Source: Agrococcus lahaulensis DSM 17612 | GTDB lineage: Bacteria; Actinomycetota; Actinomycetes; Actinomycetales; Microbacteriaceae | DNA length: 64,000 nt | Assembly (NCBI RefSeq): GCF_000425105.1 | Contig: NZ_KE384304.1 | Location: 209,319-273,318, forward strand | Reading direction: 5' to 3' | Made by a program: the position numbers and the translations under genes | The notes under the pieces: generated by a model | The model's input: only the letters and a program-made list of their open reading frames with translations | The model's database searches: none | What the model was told of the DNA's origin: nothing | Shown here: piece after piece, positions 19,667-29,532 of the stretch | How positions within the stretch are numbered: position 1 is the stretch's first letter | How the letters are laid out: each line of letters opens with the position of its first letter

Positions 19667-20362
19667 CTACGCCTTCGGGGACTTCAGCATGTAGCCGAAG
19701 CCGCGCTTGGTGACGATCATCGGCTCGCTCGAGCCGTCGTCGATCTTGCGGCGGAGGTAGGAGATGTACGACTCGACGATGCCGACGTCGCCGTTGAAGT
19801 CGTACTCCCAGACGTGGTCGAGGATCTGCGCCTTCGAGAGCACCCGGTTGGCGTTGAGCATGAGGTAGCGCAGCAGCTTGAACTCGGTGGGGGAGAGCTC
19901 GATCTCCTCGCCGCGCACGGTGACCTCGTGCGTGTCCTGGTTCATCGCGAGGTCGCCGACGTGGATCGTCGCGTCGTCGGTCTCGGCCATCGTGCGGCGC
20001 AGGATCGCCTTGATGCGGGCGATGATCTCGTCGAGCGAGAACGGCTTCGTGACGTAGTCGTCGCCGCCGACCGTGAGGCCGTTGATCTTGTCCTCGGTGT
20101 CGTCCTTGGCGGTGAGGAAGAGGATGGGCGAGGTGAAGCCGGATGCGCGCAGGCGCTTGGTCACGCCGAAGCCGTTGATGTCGGGGAGCATGACGTCGAG
20201 CAGGATGAGGTCGGGCTCGTCCTCGAGGACGGCGGAGATCGCGGCGGCTCCCGCGCCGACGGCGCGCACGTCGAAGCCGGCGAATCGCAGGCTCGTCGTC
20301 AGCAGGTCACGGATGTGCGGCTCGTCGTCGACGACGAGGATCTTGGCGTTCGGCTCGGTCAT
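19667..20362 (-). CDS. OmpR-family response regulator
   Basis: The 231-residue regulator has a receiver (DDEPH acidic pair near 17, phospho-Asp in LLDVMLPD, Lys in VTKPFS) and a winged-helix DNA-binding domain ending RGFGYMLK. It is first in an operon with the kinase gene that follows with no intergenic base. It resembles TcrX/PrrA-type regulators. No binding site is obvious upstream. Confidence 0.92.
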   Translation of the reverse strand: MTEPNAKILVVDDEPHIRDLLTTSLRFAGFDVRAVGAGAAAISAVLEDEPDLILLDVMLPDINGFGVTKRLRASGFTSPILFLTAKDDTEDKINGLTVGGDDYVTKPFSLDEIIARIKAILRRTMAETDDATIHVGDLAMNQDTHEVTVRGEEIELSPTEFKLLRYLMLNANRVLSKAQILDHVWEYDFNGDVGIVESYISYLRRKIDDGSSEPMIVTKRGFGYMLKSPKA

Positions 20363-20416
20363 GCGATCAGTCTCTGGTGGTCTCCTGAGTGGAACCTGGG
20401 AGTCGCCGGAAAGCGC

Positions 20417-22066
20417 TCAGACCGCGGCGCGATCGGCGACGCCGAGCTCGTGCTCGTCGAGGATCGTGTAGGCGTAGCCCTGCTCGGCGAGGAAGCGCTG
20501 CCGGCCGAGCGCGAACTCCTGGTCGACGGTGTCGCGCGCGACGATCGTGTAGAAGCTCGCGGTGCGGCCGCCCTTCGGCCGCAGGAGCCGGCCGAGGCGC
20601 TGCGCCTCCTCCTGGCGCGAGCCGAACGAGCCCGAGACCTGGACCGCGAGGGATGCGTCGGGCAGGTCGACGGAGAAGTTCGCGACCTTCGAGACCACGA
20701 GCACGCGCTCCTCGCCGGTGCGGAAGGCCTGGAAGAGCTCCTCGCGCTCCGCGACGGGCGTCTCACCGGTGATGAGCGGCGCGTCGAGCGCGGCGGCGAG
20801 CTCATGCAGCTGGTCGAGGTACTGCCCGATGACGAGCGTCGGCTCGTCGGGGTGCTGCGCGAGCACGCGGCGGACGGTGTCGATCTTCCGCGGGCTCGAC
20901 GCGGCGATGCGGTAGCGGTCGCGGTCGCCCGACGCGGCGTACTCGAGCCGCTCGTCCTCGTCGAGGTCGATGCGCACCTCGAAGCACTCGGCGGGCGCGA
21001 TGAAGCCCTGCGCCTCGATCTCCTTCCACGGCGCGTCGAAGCGCTTGGGTCCGATGAGGCTGAAGACGTCCGATTCGCGGCCGTCCTCGCGCACGAGCGT
21101 CGCGGTGAGGCCCAGCCGGCGCCGCGCCTGCAGGTCGGCGGTGAGCTTGAACACGGGCGCGGGCAGCAGGTGCACCTCGTCGTAGACGATGAGGCCCCAG
21201 TCGAGCGCGTCGAGCACGCCGAGGTGGGCGTACTCGCCGCCGCGCTTGACGGTGAGGATCTGGTAGGTCGCGATCGTGACGGGCTTGATCTCCTTCGACG
21301 CGCCGGAGTACTCGCCGATCTCGTCCTCGGTGAGGCTCGTGCGCGCGAGCAGCTCCGCCCGCCACTGCCTCGCCGAGACGGTGTTCGTGACGAGGATGAG
21401 CGTCGTCGTGTCGGTCGCGGCCATCGCCGCCGCTCCGACGATCGTCTTGCCCGCGCCGCACGGGAGCACGACGACGCCCGAGCCGGCGTCGGCGAAGTGC
21501 GTCACGGCATCCGCCTGGTACGGGCGCAGGGTCCAGCCGTCCTCGACGAGCTCGATCTCGAGCGGGGTGCCGGGCGTGTAGCCCGCGAGGTCCTCGGCGG
21601 GCCAGCCGAGCTTGACGAGCTCCTGCTTGAGCTCGCCGCGCGCCCAGTCGACGACGCGGATGCCGCCGTCGGCGGGCCCTGCGAGCAGCGGCGCGATCTT
21701 CTTCGAGCGCCGCACCTCCTCGAGCACGGGCCGGTCCTGGCTGCGGAGGACGAGCCCCTCGTCGTCGCGCTCGATCACGAGCCGGCCGTAGCGGCCGATC
21801 GTCTCGCGGATGTCCTGCGCGACGCCCGCGGGCACCGGGAACTTCGCGTAGCGGTCGAGCGTGCCGATGATCTCGTCGGCGGTGTGGCCCGCGGCGCGCG
21901 CGTTCCACAGGCCGAGGCGCGTCACGCGGTAGGTGTGGATGTGCTCGGGAGCGCGCTCGAGCTCGGCGAACACCTGCAGCGCCTGCCGGGCCGCGGCCGC
22001 GTCGGGGTGCGCGACCTCGAGCAGCACGGTCCGGTCGGACTGGACGATGAGGGGGCCGAGAGTCAT
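20417..22066 (-). CDS. XPB-type DNA repair helicase
   Basis: The 549-residue SF2 helicase has an N-terminal damage-recognition-like domain, then Walker A (VLPCGAGKTIVGA), DEVH box (IVYDEVHLLPA), motif III (GLTATLVREDG), and the C-terminal helicase lobe with motif VI (QRLGRLLRPKGG). This matches actinobacterial XPB, a 3'-5' helicase of the archaeal/eukaryotic repair family. It lies downstream of a helicase-associated-domain gene, and together they are likely one DNA repair unit. Confidence 0.93.
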   Translation of the reverse strand: MTLGPLIVQSDRTVLLEVAHPDAAAARQALQVFAELERAPEHIHTYRVTRLGLWNARAAGHTADEIIGTLDRYAKFPVPAGVAQDIRETIGRYGRLVIERDDEGLVLRSQDRPVLEEVRRSKKIAPLLAGPADGGIRVVDWARGELKQELVKLGWPAEDLAGYTPGTPLEIELVEDGWTLRPYQADAVTHFADAGSGVVVLPCGAGKTIVGAAAMAATDTTTLILVTNTVSARQWRAELLARTSLTEDEIGEYSGASKEIKPVTIATYQILTVKRGGEYAHLGVLDALDWGLIVYDEVHLLPAPVFKLTADLQARRRLGLTATLVREDGRESDVFSLIGPKRFDAPWKEIEAQGFIAPAECFEVRIDLDEDERLEYAASGDRDRYRIAASSPRKIDTVRRVLAQHPDEPTLVIGQYLDQLHELAAALDAPLITGETPVAEREELFQAFRTGEERVLVVSKVANFSVDLPDASLAVQVSGSFGSRQEEAQRLGRLLRPKGGRTASFYTIVARDTVDQEFALGRQRFLAEQGYAYTILDEHELGVADRAAV

Positions 22067-22115
22067 AGCGTTCCAGCCTACTGCCCGTCGGGGTACAGCG
22101 CGGTGGAGCTCAGGA

Positions 22116-22139
22116 GCGACGACGCTTTCGCGTCGTCGC
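22116..22139. terminator. Hairpin between XPB and its partner
   Basis: A 10-bp stem GCGACGACGC with a TTTC loop. It lies upstream of XPB on the minus strand, so it may attenuate read-through from the partner gene. Confidence 0.5.
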
Positions 22140-22152
22140 CGCGACCCTAGCG

Positions 22153-22175
22153 CCGACGTCCGTCCCGGACGTCGG
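22153..22175 (-). terminator. Hairpin after helicase-associated gene
   Basis: A 9-bp stem CCGACGTCC with loop GTCCC lies 9 nt past the stop of the minus-strand helicase-associated gene. Confidence 0.55.
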
Positions 22176-22183
22176 GATCACCC

Positions 22184-23845
22184 CTAGTTCGCGACGCCGA
22201 GCCCCGCGACCTTCGTGATCGCGCTGAGCGGGAGGGTGCGCTCGACGTCGCGGTTCGCGTCCCGCGCGCGCAACCTGCCGTTCGCGACCGCGAGCGGCAC
22301 GAGCTCGACGTCGACCGGCTCGCTCGACGTCGTCACCGTGAGCCGCACGGGCATGCGCTCGCGCACCGCTGACTGCAGCTGCCGCTCGAGCCACGCGCGC
22401 TCCTGCTCGCCGACCTCGAAGCCCGCGTCGCGGAGGCGCGCGACGAGCCGGTGCCGCTCGCACTCCCGGCGCGGCGCGCGCTCGGGCCGGCGCAGCACGA
22501 GCTCGCCCTCCTCGTCCTCGAGCACCGCGGGGTAGCGCTCCTCGAGCAGCGCCTCGAGCACCTCCTCGGCGCTCAGCCGGAAGGTCAGGCGGTGCGGGCC
22601 GGTCTGCACGGGGCCCGCGGTGACGAGCGCGCGATCCACCGCGATCGTGCGGATGAGCTGCTCGTCGTCGCTGCGCACCTGCGCGCGGGCGCCGCCCTCG
22701 GCCGTCGGGTCGACGGAGCGCACGCGCAGGCTGCCGAAGCGCGCGGCGGTGTCGCGCACGAGGTAGGCGACCGGTTGCGGCACGCCGGTGAGCGAGATGC
22801 CCGCGAGGAACTCGAGCACCCCGTCGGCGCTCTCGCCGCTCGCGAGCCCAGCGGCGACGCTCTGCGCCGTGATGCGCCACTGCGAGGCGATGCCGGCGCG
22901 CTCGATGCGGGCGATGCCGCGCAGGCGCGCGTCGACGGCGGCGCGGAGCGGCCCGGGGGCGACGGCCGAGAGGTCGGGCTGCAGGTAGACGGATGCGGTG
23001 GCGGGCGGCACGTGGGCGGCGAGCGTCTCGCGCGCGGCACCCGGGTCGTGGGCGAGCGCGGCGGCGAGCGTCGTCGGGAGCCTGCCGTCGACGAGCCCGA
23101 GCCGGCGGGCCTGTCGCGCCTGGCGCTCGCGGACGGCCCGCACGGCGTCGTCGGCGAGCGGGAAGTCACCGGTCGCGACGGCCGAGAGGTCGTCGGTCGC
23201 CTCGAGCCAGGCGGTCGCGACCCGGAGCCAGCGGTCGGGCACGGGGGAGGCGAGCCACTCGTCGGCGTCGACGGTCGCGCGGAGCCGGCCGTCGTGCTTG
23301 TCGACGAGGCCCGCGGCGCTCGCGAGCTCGAGCCGCTCGTCGAGCTGCCCCGGCTCCGCGTCGATCGAGGCAGCGAGGTCGCGCACGACGGCGGCGGGCA
23401 GCTGCGCGCGCGAGCGGAGCGTGATCGGGTGGTCGGCGATGCGGTGCACGAGCTCGGCGATCTTGATCGCCTCGTCGATCGCGAGCTGCGGCGCGGTGGG
23501 GGAGTCGGTGGGTGCCGCGTCGATGGGCGCCGCGTCCGCTGCGGCGCTCGGGGCGCGACCGTCGAGCGCGTCGGCTGCGAGCGCGGTGACCGGCGGCAGC
23601 GCGACGCCGTCGACGCCGAGCAGCAGGGCGTCGAGCCTCGGCGACGACGTGCCCGTGGCGAGCCCGGCGAGCTCTGCGCCCGACCGCCACCGGAGCGCTA
23701 GCGCGATCGACGCATCCGTCAGCAGGTGCTCGGCGAGGTCGAACGTCGACGCGAGCTGCGGGGGTGCCTGCCGCTCGGTGACGAGCAGGTCGAGCGCGTC
23801 GTCGGGCATCGCCTGGATGCGGGCCGCGAGCGCGACGACGTCCAT
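22184..23845 (-). CDS. Helicase-associated-domain protein, XPB partner
   Basis: The ATG at 23845 (sharing one base with the upstream stop) gives a 553-residue protein. It has no helicase motifs. It matches the helicase C-terminal/XPB-Ssl2 N-terminal-domain family seen next to XPB in actinobacteria: a repeating helical N-terminal region (winged-helix-like segments ALRWRSGAELAGL and ASAAGLVDKHDGRLR), and a C-terminal domain from about residue 410 (ITLTGVPQPVAYLVRD-like) with LVRRTERAP-type basic patches. It probably assists or targets the XPB helicase. The pairing is inference from synteny. Confidence 0.75.
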   Translation of the reverse strand: MDVVALAARIQAMPDDALDLLVTERQAPPQLASTFDLAEHLLTDASIALALRWRSGAELAGLATGTSSPRLDALLLGVDGVALPPVTALAADALDGRAPSAAADAAPIDAAPTDSPTAPQLAIDEAIKIAELVHRIADHPITLRSRAQLPAAVVRDLAASIDAEPGQLDERLELASAAGLVDKHDGRLRATVDADEWLASPVPDRWLRVATAWLEATDDLSAVATGDFPLADDAVRAVRERQARQARRLGLVDGRLPTTLAAALAHDPGAARETLAAHVPPATASVYLQPDLSAVAPGPLRAAVDARLRGIARIERAGIASQWRITAQSVAAGLASGESADGVLEFLAGISLTGVPQPVAYLVRDTAARFGSLRVRSVDPTAEGGARAQVRSDDEQLIRTIAVDRALVTAGPVQTGPHRLTFRLSAEEVLEALLEERYPAVLEDEEGELVLRRPERAPRRECERHRLVARLRDAGFEVGEQERAWLERQLQSAVRERMPVRLTVTTSSEPVDVELVPLAVANGRLRARDANRDVERTLPLSAITKVAGLGVAN

Positions 23846-24159
23846 CAGCGCCTGCGGGACTTGCCCGCCGCGCTCACGATGACGAGCACCACGAGGCAGA
23901 CGATGGCGAGGGGGAGCGCGATGAGCGGGAGCCAGTAGGCGTACTGCCAGGCGATGCCCGCGAAGAGCTCGACGCTGTCGCGGAACGCGACATGCAGCAT
24001 GGCGCCGGCGAAGCCGAGCACCGCGATCGCGGCGAGCGCGACGACCAGGAACGCCAGCACGCGCTCGACCGCGTCGCGCGGCGATCGCGCGACCGGCGCC
24101 TGCTGCTGCGGCGCCTTCTTGCGGGGGCGCTGCGTCGGGTTGCTGCTGGCCTTCGGCAT
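23845..24159 (-). CDS. Small two-helix membrane protein
   Basis: The 104-residue protein has a basic, Gln/Pro-rich cytoplasmic head of about 28 residues, one helix (about 32-57), a short loop with SVELFAGIAWQYAYW, a second helix (about 73-97) and a basic end KSRRR. No motif identifies a function. It overlaps the next gene by one base, so it is cotranscribed with the helicase-associated gene; whether it works with it is unclear. Confidence 0.7.
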   Translation of the reverse strand: MPKASSNPTQRPRKKAPQQQAPVARSPRDAVERVLAFLVVALAAIAVLGFAGAMLHVAFRDSVELFAGIAWQYAYWLPLIALPLAIVCLVVLVIVSAAGKSRRR

Positions 24160-24258
24160 CCCACCAGGATACCGCCGTGGGAGGCCGCCCCGGCACGCCC
24201 ACTACGCTGGGTGCCGTGCGGCGGGGTGCCGCACCTCGATCCTGAGCGGGAGGGTGCC

Positions 24259-24633
24259 ATGCCGACGGGCAGGGTGAAGTTCTTCGACGAGGCCAAGGGC
24301 TTCGGCTTCATCGCCGGCGACGACGGCGTCGAGGTGTTCCTGCACGCGTCGGCGGTGCCGGACGGCGTGCAGGTCAAGCCGGGCTCGAAGGTGGAGTACG
24401 GCATCGCCGAGGGCCGTCGCGGTCCCCAGGCGCTGTCGCTGCGCGTGCTCGGCGGCACGGCCGTCAAGGCGGCGCGGCGCGACACCGAGGACATGGCGAT
24501 CATCGTCGAGGACCTCGTGCGGCTGCTCGACACGATCGGCAACGACCTGCGGCGCGGCCGCTACCCGAGCGCAGCGCACGGCTCGACCGTCGCGCAGATG
24601 CTCCGGAGGGTCGCTGATGACCTCGACGCCTGA
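24259..24633 (+). CDS. Cold-shock-domain RNA-binding protein with C-terminal extension
   Basis: The 124-residue protein begins with a cold-shock fold: VKFFDEAKGFGFIAGDDGVEVFLH carries RNP1 (GFGFI) and RNP2 (VEVFLH), and EYGIAEGRRGPQALSL follows. Unlike the 67-residue CspA it carries a helical extension of about 55 residues (DLVRLLDTIGNDL). Its end overlaps the DUF3027 gene by 17 nt, so the two are cotranscribed. It likely binds single-stranded RNA or DNA; regulation by cold is not evident. Confidence 0.85.
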   Translation: MPTGRVKFFDEAKGFGFIAGDDGVEVFLHASAVPDGVQVKPGSKVEYGIAEGRRGPQALSLRVLGGTAVKAARRDTEDMAIIVEDLVRLLDTIGNDLRRGRYPSAAHGSTVAQMLRRVADDLDA

Positions 24634-25330
24634 TCCCGTCGGCACCGCGCCGAGCGCGGACGACGCGCCGCTCGAGATCGTGCCGGTCTACGACGGCTCG
24701 GCCCCTGCGGCGGACGCGCCGGAGGCGACGGAGGCACCTGAGGTCGCCGAGGCATCGGAGGCGCCCGACGTCGACGGGCCGACGACGGCCGACGATCCCA
24801 CCGCCGACGAGCCCGCCGAGGCGGCCGACGAGCAGCCCGCCGCTGCCGCGCCCGTCGTGCCGACGCCGACGGTGCCGTCGATGGAGGAGCTCGAGCTCGC
24901 TCTCTCGGCGCTCGACGAGGTCGCGCCGAAGGGCGCGGTCGGCGAGGTGCAGGAGGCGCTCGCCGAGGGCGACCACGTCGTCGCGATCCGGCACGCGTCG
25001 CGGCTGCCGGGCTACCCCGACTGGTCGTGGACCGTGCTGCTCTCGCGCGGCATCGAGGGCGGGCCGACCGTGCTCGAGGTCGCGCTGCTGCCGGGCGAGG
25101 GATCGCTGCTCGCGCCCGCGTGGGTGCCGTGGTCGGAGCGGCTCGCCGACTACCTCGCGGCCAAGGAGGCCGCCGCCGAGGAGGGCGACGACGAGGAGCT
25201 GGAGGCGGATCTCGAGTCCGACCTCGACGACGACCTCGACGACGACTTCGACGACGACTTCGAGGACGTCGACGACGACGGCGACGGGCACGGCGACGAC
25301 GCCGACGGCATCGCCGACGAGGAGGAGTAG
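24617..25330 (+). CDS. DUF3027 protein with acidic tail
   Basis: The 237-residue protein has a disordered acidic N-terminal third, then a DUF3027 domain (DHVVAIRHASRLPGYPDWSW, ALLPGEGSLLAPAWVPWSERL), then a run of Asp/Glu of about 55 residues. The family is confined to actinobacteria and, from memory, of unknown function. The overlap with the cold-shock gene suggests a shared post-transcriptional role, but that is a guess. Confidence 0.8.
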   Translation: MTSTPDPVGTAPSADDAPLEIVPVYDGSAPAADAPEATEAPEVAEASEAPDVDGPTTADDPTADEPAEAADEQPAAAAPVVPTPTVPSMEELELALSALDEVAPKGAVGEVQEALAEGDHVVAIRHASRLPGYPDWSWTVLLSRGIEGGPTVLEVALLPGEGSLLAPAWVPWSERLADYLAAKEAAAEEGDDEELEADLESDLDDDLDDDFDDDFEDVDDDGDGHGDDADGIADEEE

Positions 25331-25339
25331 CCGCCCGGG

Positions 25340-27215
<1,876 letters not shown>

Positions 27216-27280
27216 GCCGCACCGCCGGCTGAGCCGTCGCGCGCCGCGCTCAGCGTGTCGAAGCCCCCGCCTCGCATCCG

Positions 27281-27342
27281 TCGACCGGTTCCGTGCGTCG
27301 CCGAGCGATGCGGGAGGCTCGGCCGCGCACGGAACCGGTCGA
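27281..27342. repeat. Dispersed palindromic repeat, copy 2
   Basis: A perfect 17-bp inverted repeat (arms 27281-27297 and 27326-27342, arm TCGACCGGTTCCGTGCG) with a nested CCGAGC/GCTCGG stem. Its core matches the element at 11361. Confidence 0.7.
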
Positions 27343-27592
27343 GCGGTGGCTGGATCCTCGCGTGGCGTGCACCGTGATGCGCTCCTCGCGCGGACCGCGT
27401 CGAGGTGGACGCTGTTCAGCCCCCGTCCAGCCCGCTCGGAGGCTCGCCGGCAGCGTGTGGACGATTGCGACGATCCGGTCGCGCTCGGGTACTCTCGCAC
27501 GGTCAGCCCCGCTCCTCGCGGCGCGGGAGCGGCAATCGGCGCTCCGCAGGTACGACGCTTTGCGCAGCAGTTCATGGCCCGCTTGACCCGGA

Positions 27593-27619
27593 GTGACAAC
27601 GAGGTAACGGTTTGGTAAC
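27593..27619 (+). promoter_or_regulatory. GTnAC direct repeats upstream of the NlpC/P60 gene (MtrA-like box)
   Basis: GTGAC-N6-GTAAC-N6-GTAAC: three copies with an exact 11-bp period, ending 60 nt before the hydrolase start. The GTAAC-N6-GTAAC core recurs before the M23 gene. The arrangement suits an OmpR-family regulator of the MtrA type. Confidence 0.6.
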
Positions 27620-27679
27620 GTTGCCCGGAGCGCCGCTTGGCGGCGCATCGTTCCCACGGAAGTTTTGGAGTAACAGCCT

Positions 27680-28483
27680 GTGACGAGTTCTACCGAGATG
27701 TCGGCCGACCAGCCCGGCAAGAAGCGCATCGACCGCGCTGCCGTCGCGCGCAACGCCCGACGCGTCGGCGTGATCGCTGTGGCGGCCGCGCTCGCAACCC
27801 CCTTGGCGCTGCCCGCCTTCGCCTCGAGCAGCGACAATGCCTCAGACCAGTCGTACTCCGCGCTCGTGGCGCAGGACGCACAGTCCGTCGCGGGGGTCGT
27901 GACCGCCGGCGAGAGCCCGCTGGGTGGCGCTCGACTCGAGGTCTCCGCGACGACGGCGGCGGAGCTCGAGCAGATCCGTGCCGAGCTCGAGGCCGCCGCG
28001 GAGGCCGAGCGTCGCGAGCAGGCTGCAGCGGCTGAGCGTGCGACGGCTGAGCGTCAGCAGCGGGCCGCCGCGACTGCGGGCACTGCGGGCACCGCAGGCA
28101 CCGGGGGCACCGCGGGCGGCTCTTCAGCGCCCGCTACTCAGGCAGCGCCGGCTGGCGCGACCGGCAGTGTCATCGCCGATGCGGCGCTCGCGCAGGTCGG
28201 GGTCTCGCAGGACTGCGTGCAGCTCGTGCGTCGCTCGATCGCTGCCGTCGGCCTCCCGTACTCGGGCATGCAATCGCTCTTCAACCTCGGTCCGACCATC
28301 CCGATGTCGCAGGCTTCGCCTGGCGATGTCATCTACTACGCGGACGGCGGCACGGGCCGCGCGCACATCGGCATCTACATCGGTGGGGGCCGCGCGGTGC
28401 ACGGTGGCTGGTCCGGCTTCAACACGGTCGTCGCCGGCGTCGACATCGGTGGCTCCGCCCCGGTGTTCATCGACATCACCTGA
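27680..28483 (+). CDS. Secreted NlpC/P60 peptidoglycan hydrolase
   Basis: The 267-residue protein starts at GTG 27680 after a GGAG site. It has a basic N-terminus and a signal peptide (hydrophobic to about residue 49, cleavage near PAFASS), a coiled-coil-like Ala/Glu/Arg stretch, a Gly/Thr/Ala linker, then a NlpC/P60 domain with Cys in SQDCVQLVRR and His in RAHIGIYIGGG. It would cleave gamma-D-Glu-meso-DAP or similar bonds in the cell wall. The long repeats upstream suggest envelope-stress control. A hairpin terminator follows. Confidence 0.9.
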   Translation: MTSSTEMSADQPGKKRIDRAAVARNARRVGVIAVAAALATPLALPAFASSSDNASDQSYSALVAQDAQSVAGVVTAGESPLGGARLEVSATTAAELEQIRAELEAAAEAERREQAAAAERATAERQQRAAATAGTAGTAGTGGTAGGSSAPATQAAPAGATGSVIADAALAQVGVSQDCVQLVRRSIAAVGLPYSGMQSLFNLGPTIPMSQASPGDVIYYADGGTGRAHIGIYIGGGRAVHGGWSGFNTVVAGVDIGGSAPVFIDIT

Positions 28484-28496
28484 TCCTCAGAGCAGC

Positions 28497-28527
28497 GAAG
28501 CGCCCGTCCGATCAGGACGGGCGCTTC
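28497..28527 (+). terminator. Terminator after the NlpC/P60 gene
   Basis: A 13-bp perfect stem GAAGCGCCCGTCC with a 5-nt loop GATCA, 14 nt after the stop codon. Confidence 0.85.
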
Positions 28528-28552
28528 GGCGCTCCCAGCGCGGGCGCTCGCC

Positions 28553-29056
28553 TCAACGGAAGCGAACCGCTGCCGCTCGAAGGATCTGGCGGACGCACCA
28601 GGCGGCGGAGAGCCGACCGGCCGGACGTCCGAGCCAGACACGCTTCGGCGGCCGGTCGTCGTCGATCCACGCGGTGAGCCGGCTCCGCGCGCGTTCGAGC
28701 GGCGTCAGGAGGAATCCGAGGCGGTACGCGCCGATCACGAGCAGTCGCTGCTCGACCGTCTGCCACGACTTGCTCGCGTGGGGAGTCCGCTCGACGACGA
28801 CCTCATCGAGGAAGAGCTCGATTCCCAGCACGCTGCCGCGCATCACGACGTGTGCACCGACATCCCGCGATCCTCGCTCGTCGAGCTCGAGCTGCATCGA
28901 GCCACCGGCCAGCATCGCCGACGAGCCTGCCATGTGTGCCGAGAGGTTGCGGTGGTCGTCGAGGAAGGCGAAGACCTCGGGCGCGCTCGCGGGCAGCTCG
29001 ATCGACCTCTCCGCGTGCATGCTGAAGCTCGGGGGCTCGCGCGAAGGTTCCGGCAT
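28553..29056 (-). CDS. SRPBCC (START-like) protein
   Basis: The 167-residue protein begins as typical for the SRPBCC/polyketide-cyclase-like fold (HAERSIELPASAPEVFAFLDD), a cavity-forming helix-grip domain that binds hydrophobic ligands. The C-terminal part is basic (SRLTAWIDDDRPPKRVW, RAAAVRFR) and could be a membrane-contacting region. The ligand is unknown. It reads toward the NlpC/P60 terminator and lies before tRNA-Arg. Confidence 0.75.
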   Translation of the reverse strand: MPEPSREPPSFSMHAERSIELPASAPEVFAFLDDHRNLSAHMAGSSAMLAGGSMQLELDERGSRDVGAHVVMRGSVLGIELFLDEVVVERTPHASKSWQTVEQRLLVIGAYRLGFLLTPLERARSRLTAWIDDDRPPKRVWLGRPAGRLSAAWCVRQILRAAAVRFR

Positions 29057-29285
29057 GCCACCACGATGCCGGGCGAACGACCGATGCGCGAGAGCCGGTC
29101 GAGATCACGACCGTGCAGCGGCGACGCCGATGTCGTGCCTGACGCGCGTCGCGCGTGCTCGCCGATCGGGGCCCGCCGTGGGTGCGCTCACCACCGTCGC
29201 GGGCGGGTCCGAGGTGGCGCCGCGAGGGACAGCGACACGATGACGCAGCCGACGGCGCGGCCACGCGGTAGGCTCCTTGAGCCTG

Positions 29286-29357
29286 GCCTCTGTAGCTCAA
29301 TGGAAGAGCATCTCCGTCCTAAGGAGCTGGTTGGGGGTTCGAGTCCCTCCAGGGGCA
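29286..29357 (+). tRNA. tRNA-Arg (anticodon CCT)
   Basis: A 72-nt cloverleaf. Acceptor GCCTCTG pairs with CAGGGGC (one G-T). The anticodon loop is GTCCTAA, giving CCT, and the T-arm is typical (GGGGGTTCGAGTCCCTC). It reads Arg codon AGG. The mismatch at the first anticodon-stem pair is tolerable. CCA is not encoded. Confidence 0.92.
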
Positions 29358-29532
29358 CCGTGTGCTGTCTCCGGACATCCGTCCGGATGAGCAAGAGCCC
29401 CGACCGTGCCGATCCTCGAGCGCAGCTGGATCGCCGCCGCCACTCGGGCGCGGCTCGGTCGCGTGAGAGCGCGCTCGGGCGTGCGCCACCGGCGCGCGAG
29501 CTGGGATAGCGTTCGGCCATGGGGGCGGACCG

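Noticed and set aside
18077..22150. 1357-residue plus-strand open frame
   Set aside because: Runs antisense over three real minus-strand genes (kinase, regulator, XPB); no domain.
27480..27679. c-di-AMP (ydaO-type) riboswitch before the NlpC/P60 gene
   Set aside because: Such riboswitches precede wall hydrolases in actinobacteria, but I could not find the conserved helices and loops here.
29286..29357. tRNA-Arg as attL of an integrative element
   Set aside because: No second copy of the tRNA 3' end was found near 52 kb and no integrase lies in between, so a tRNA-targeted insertion is unsupported.
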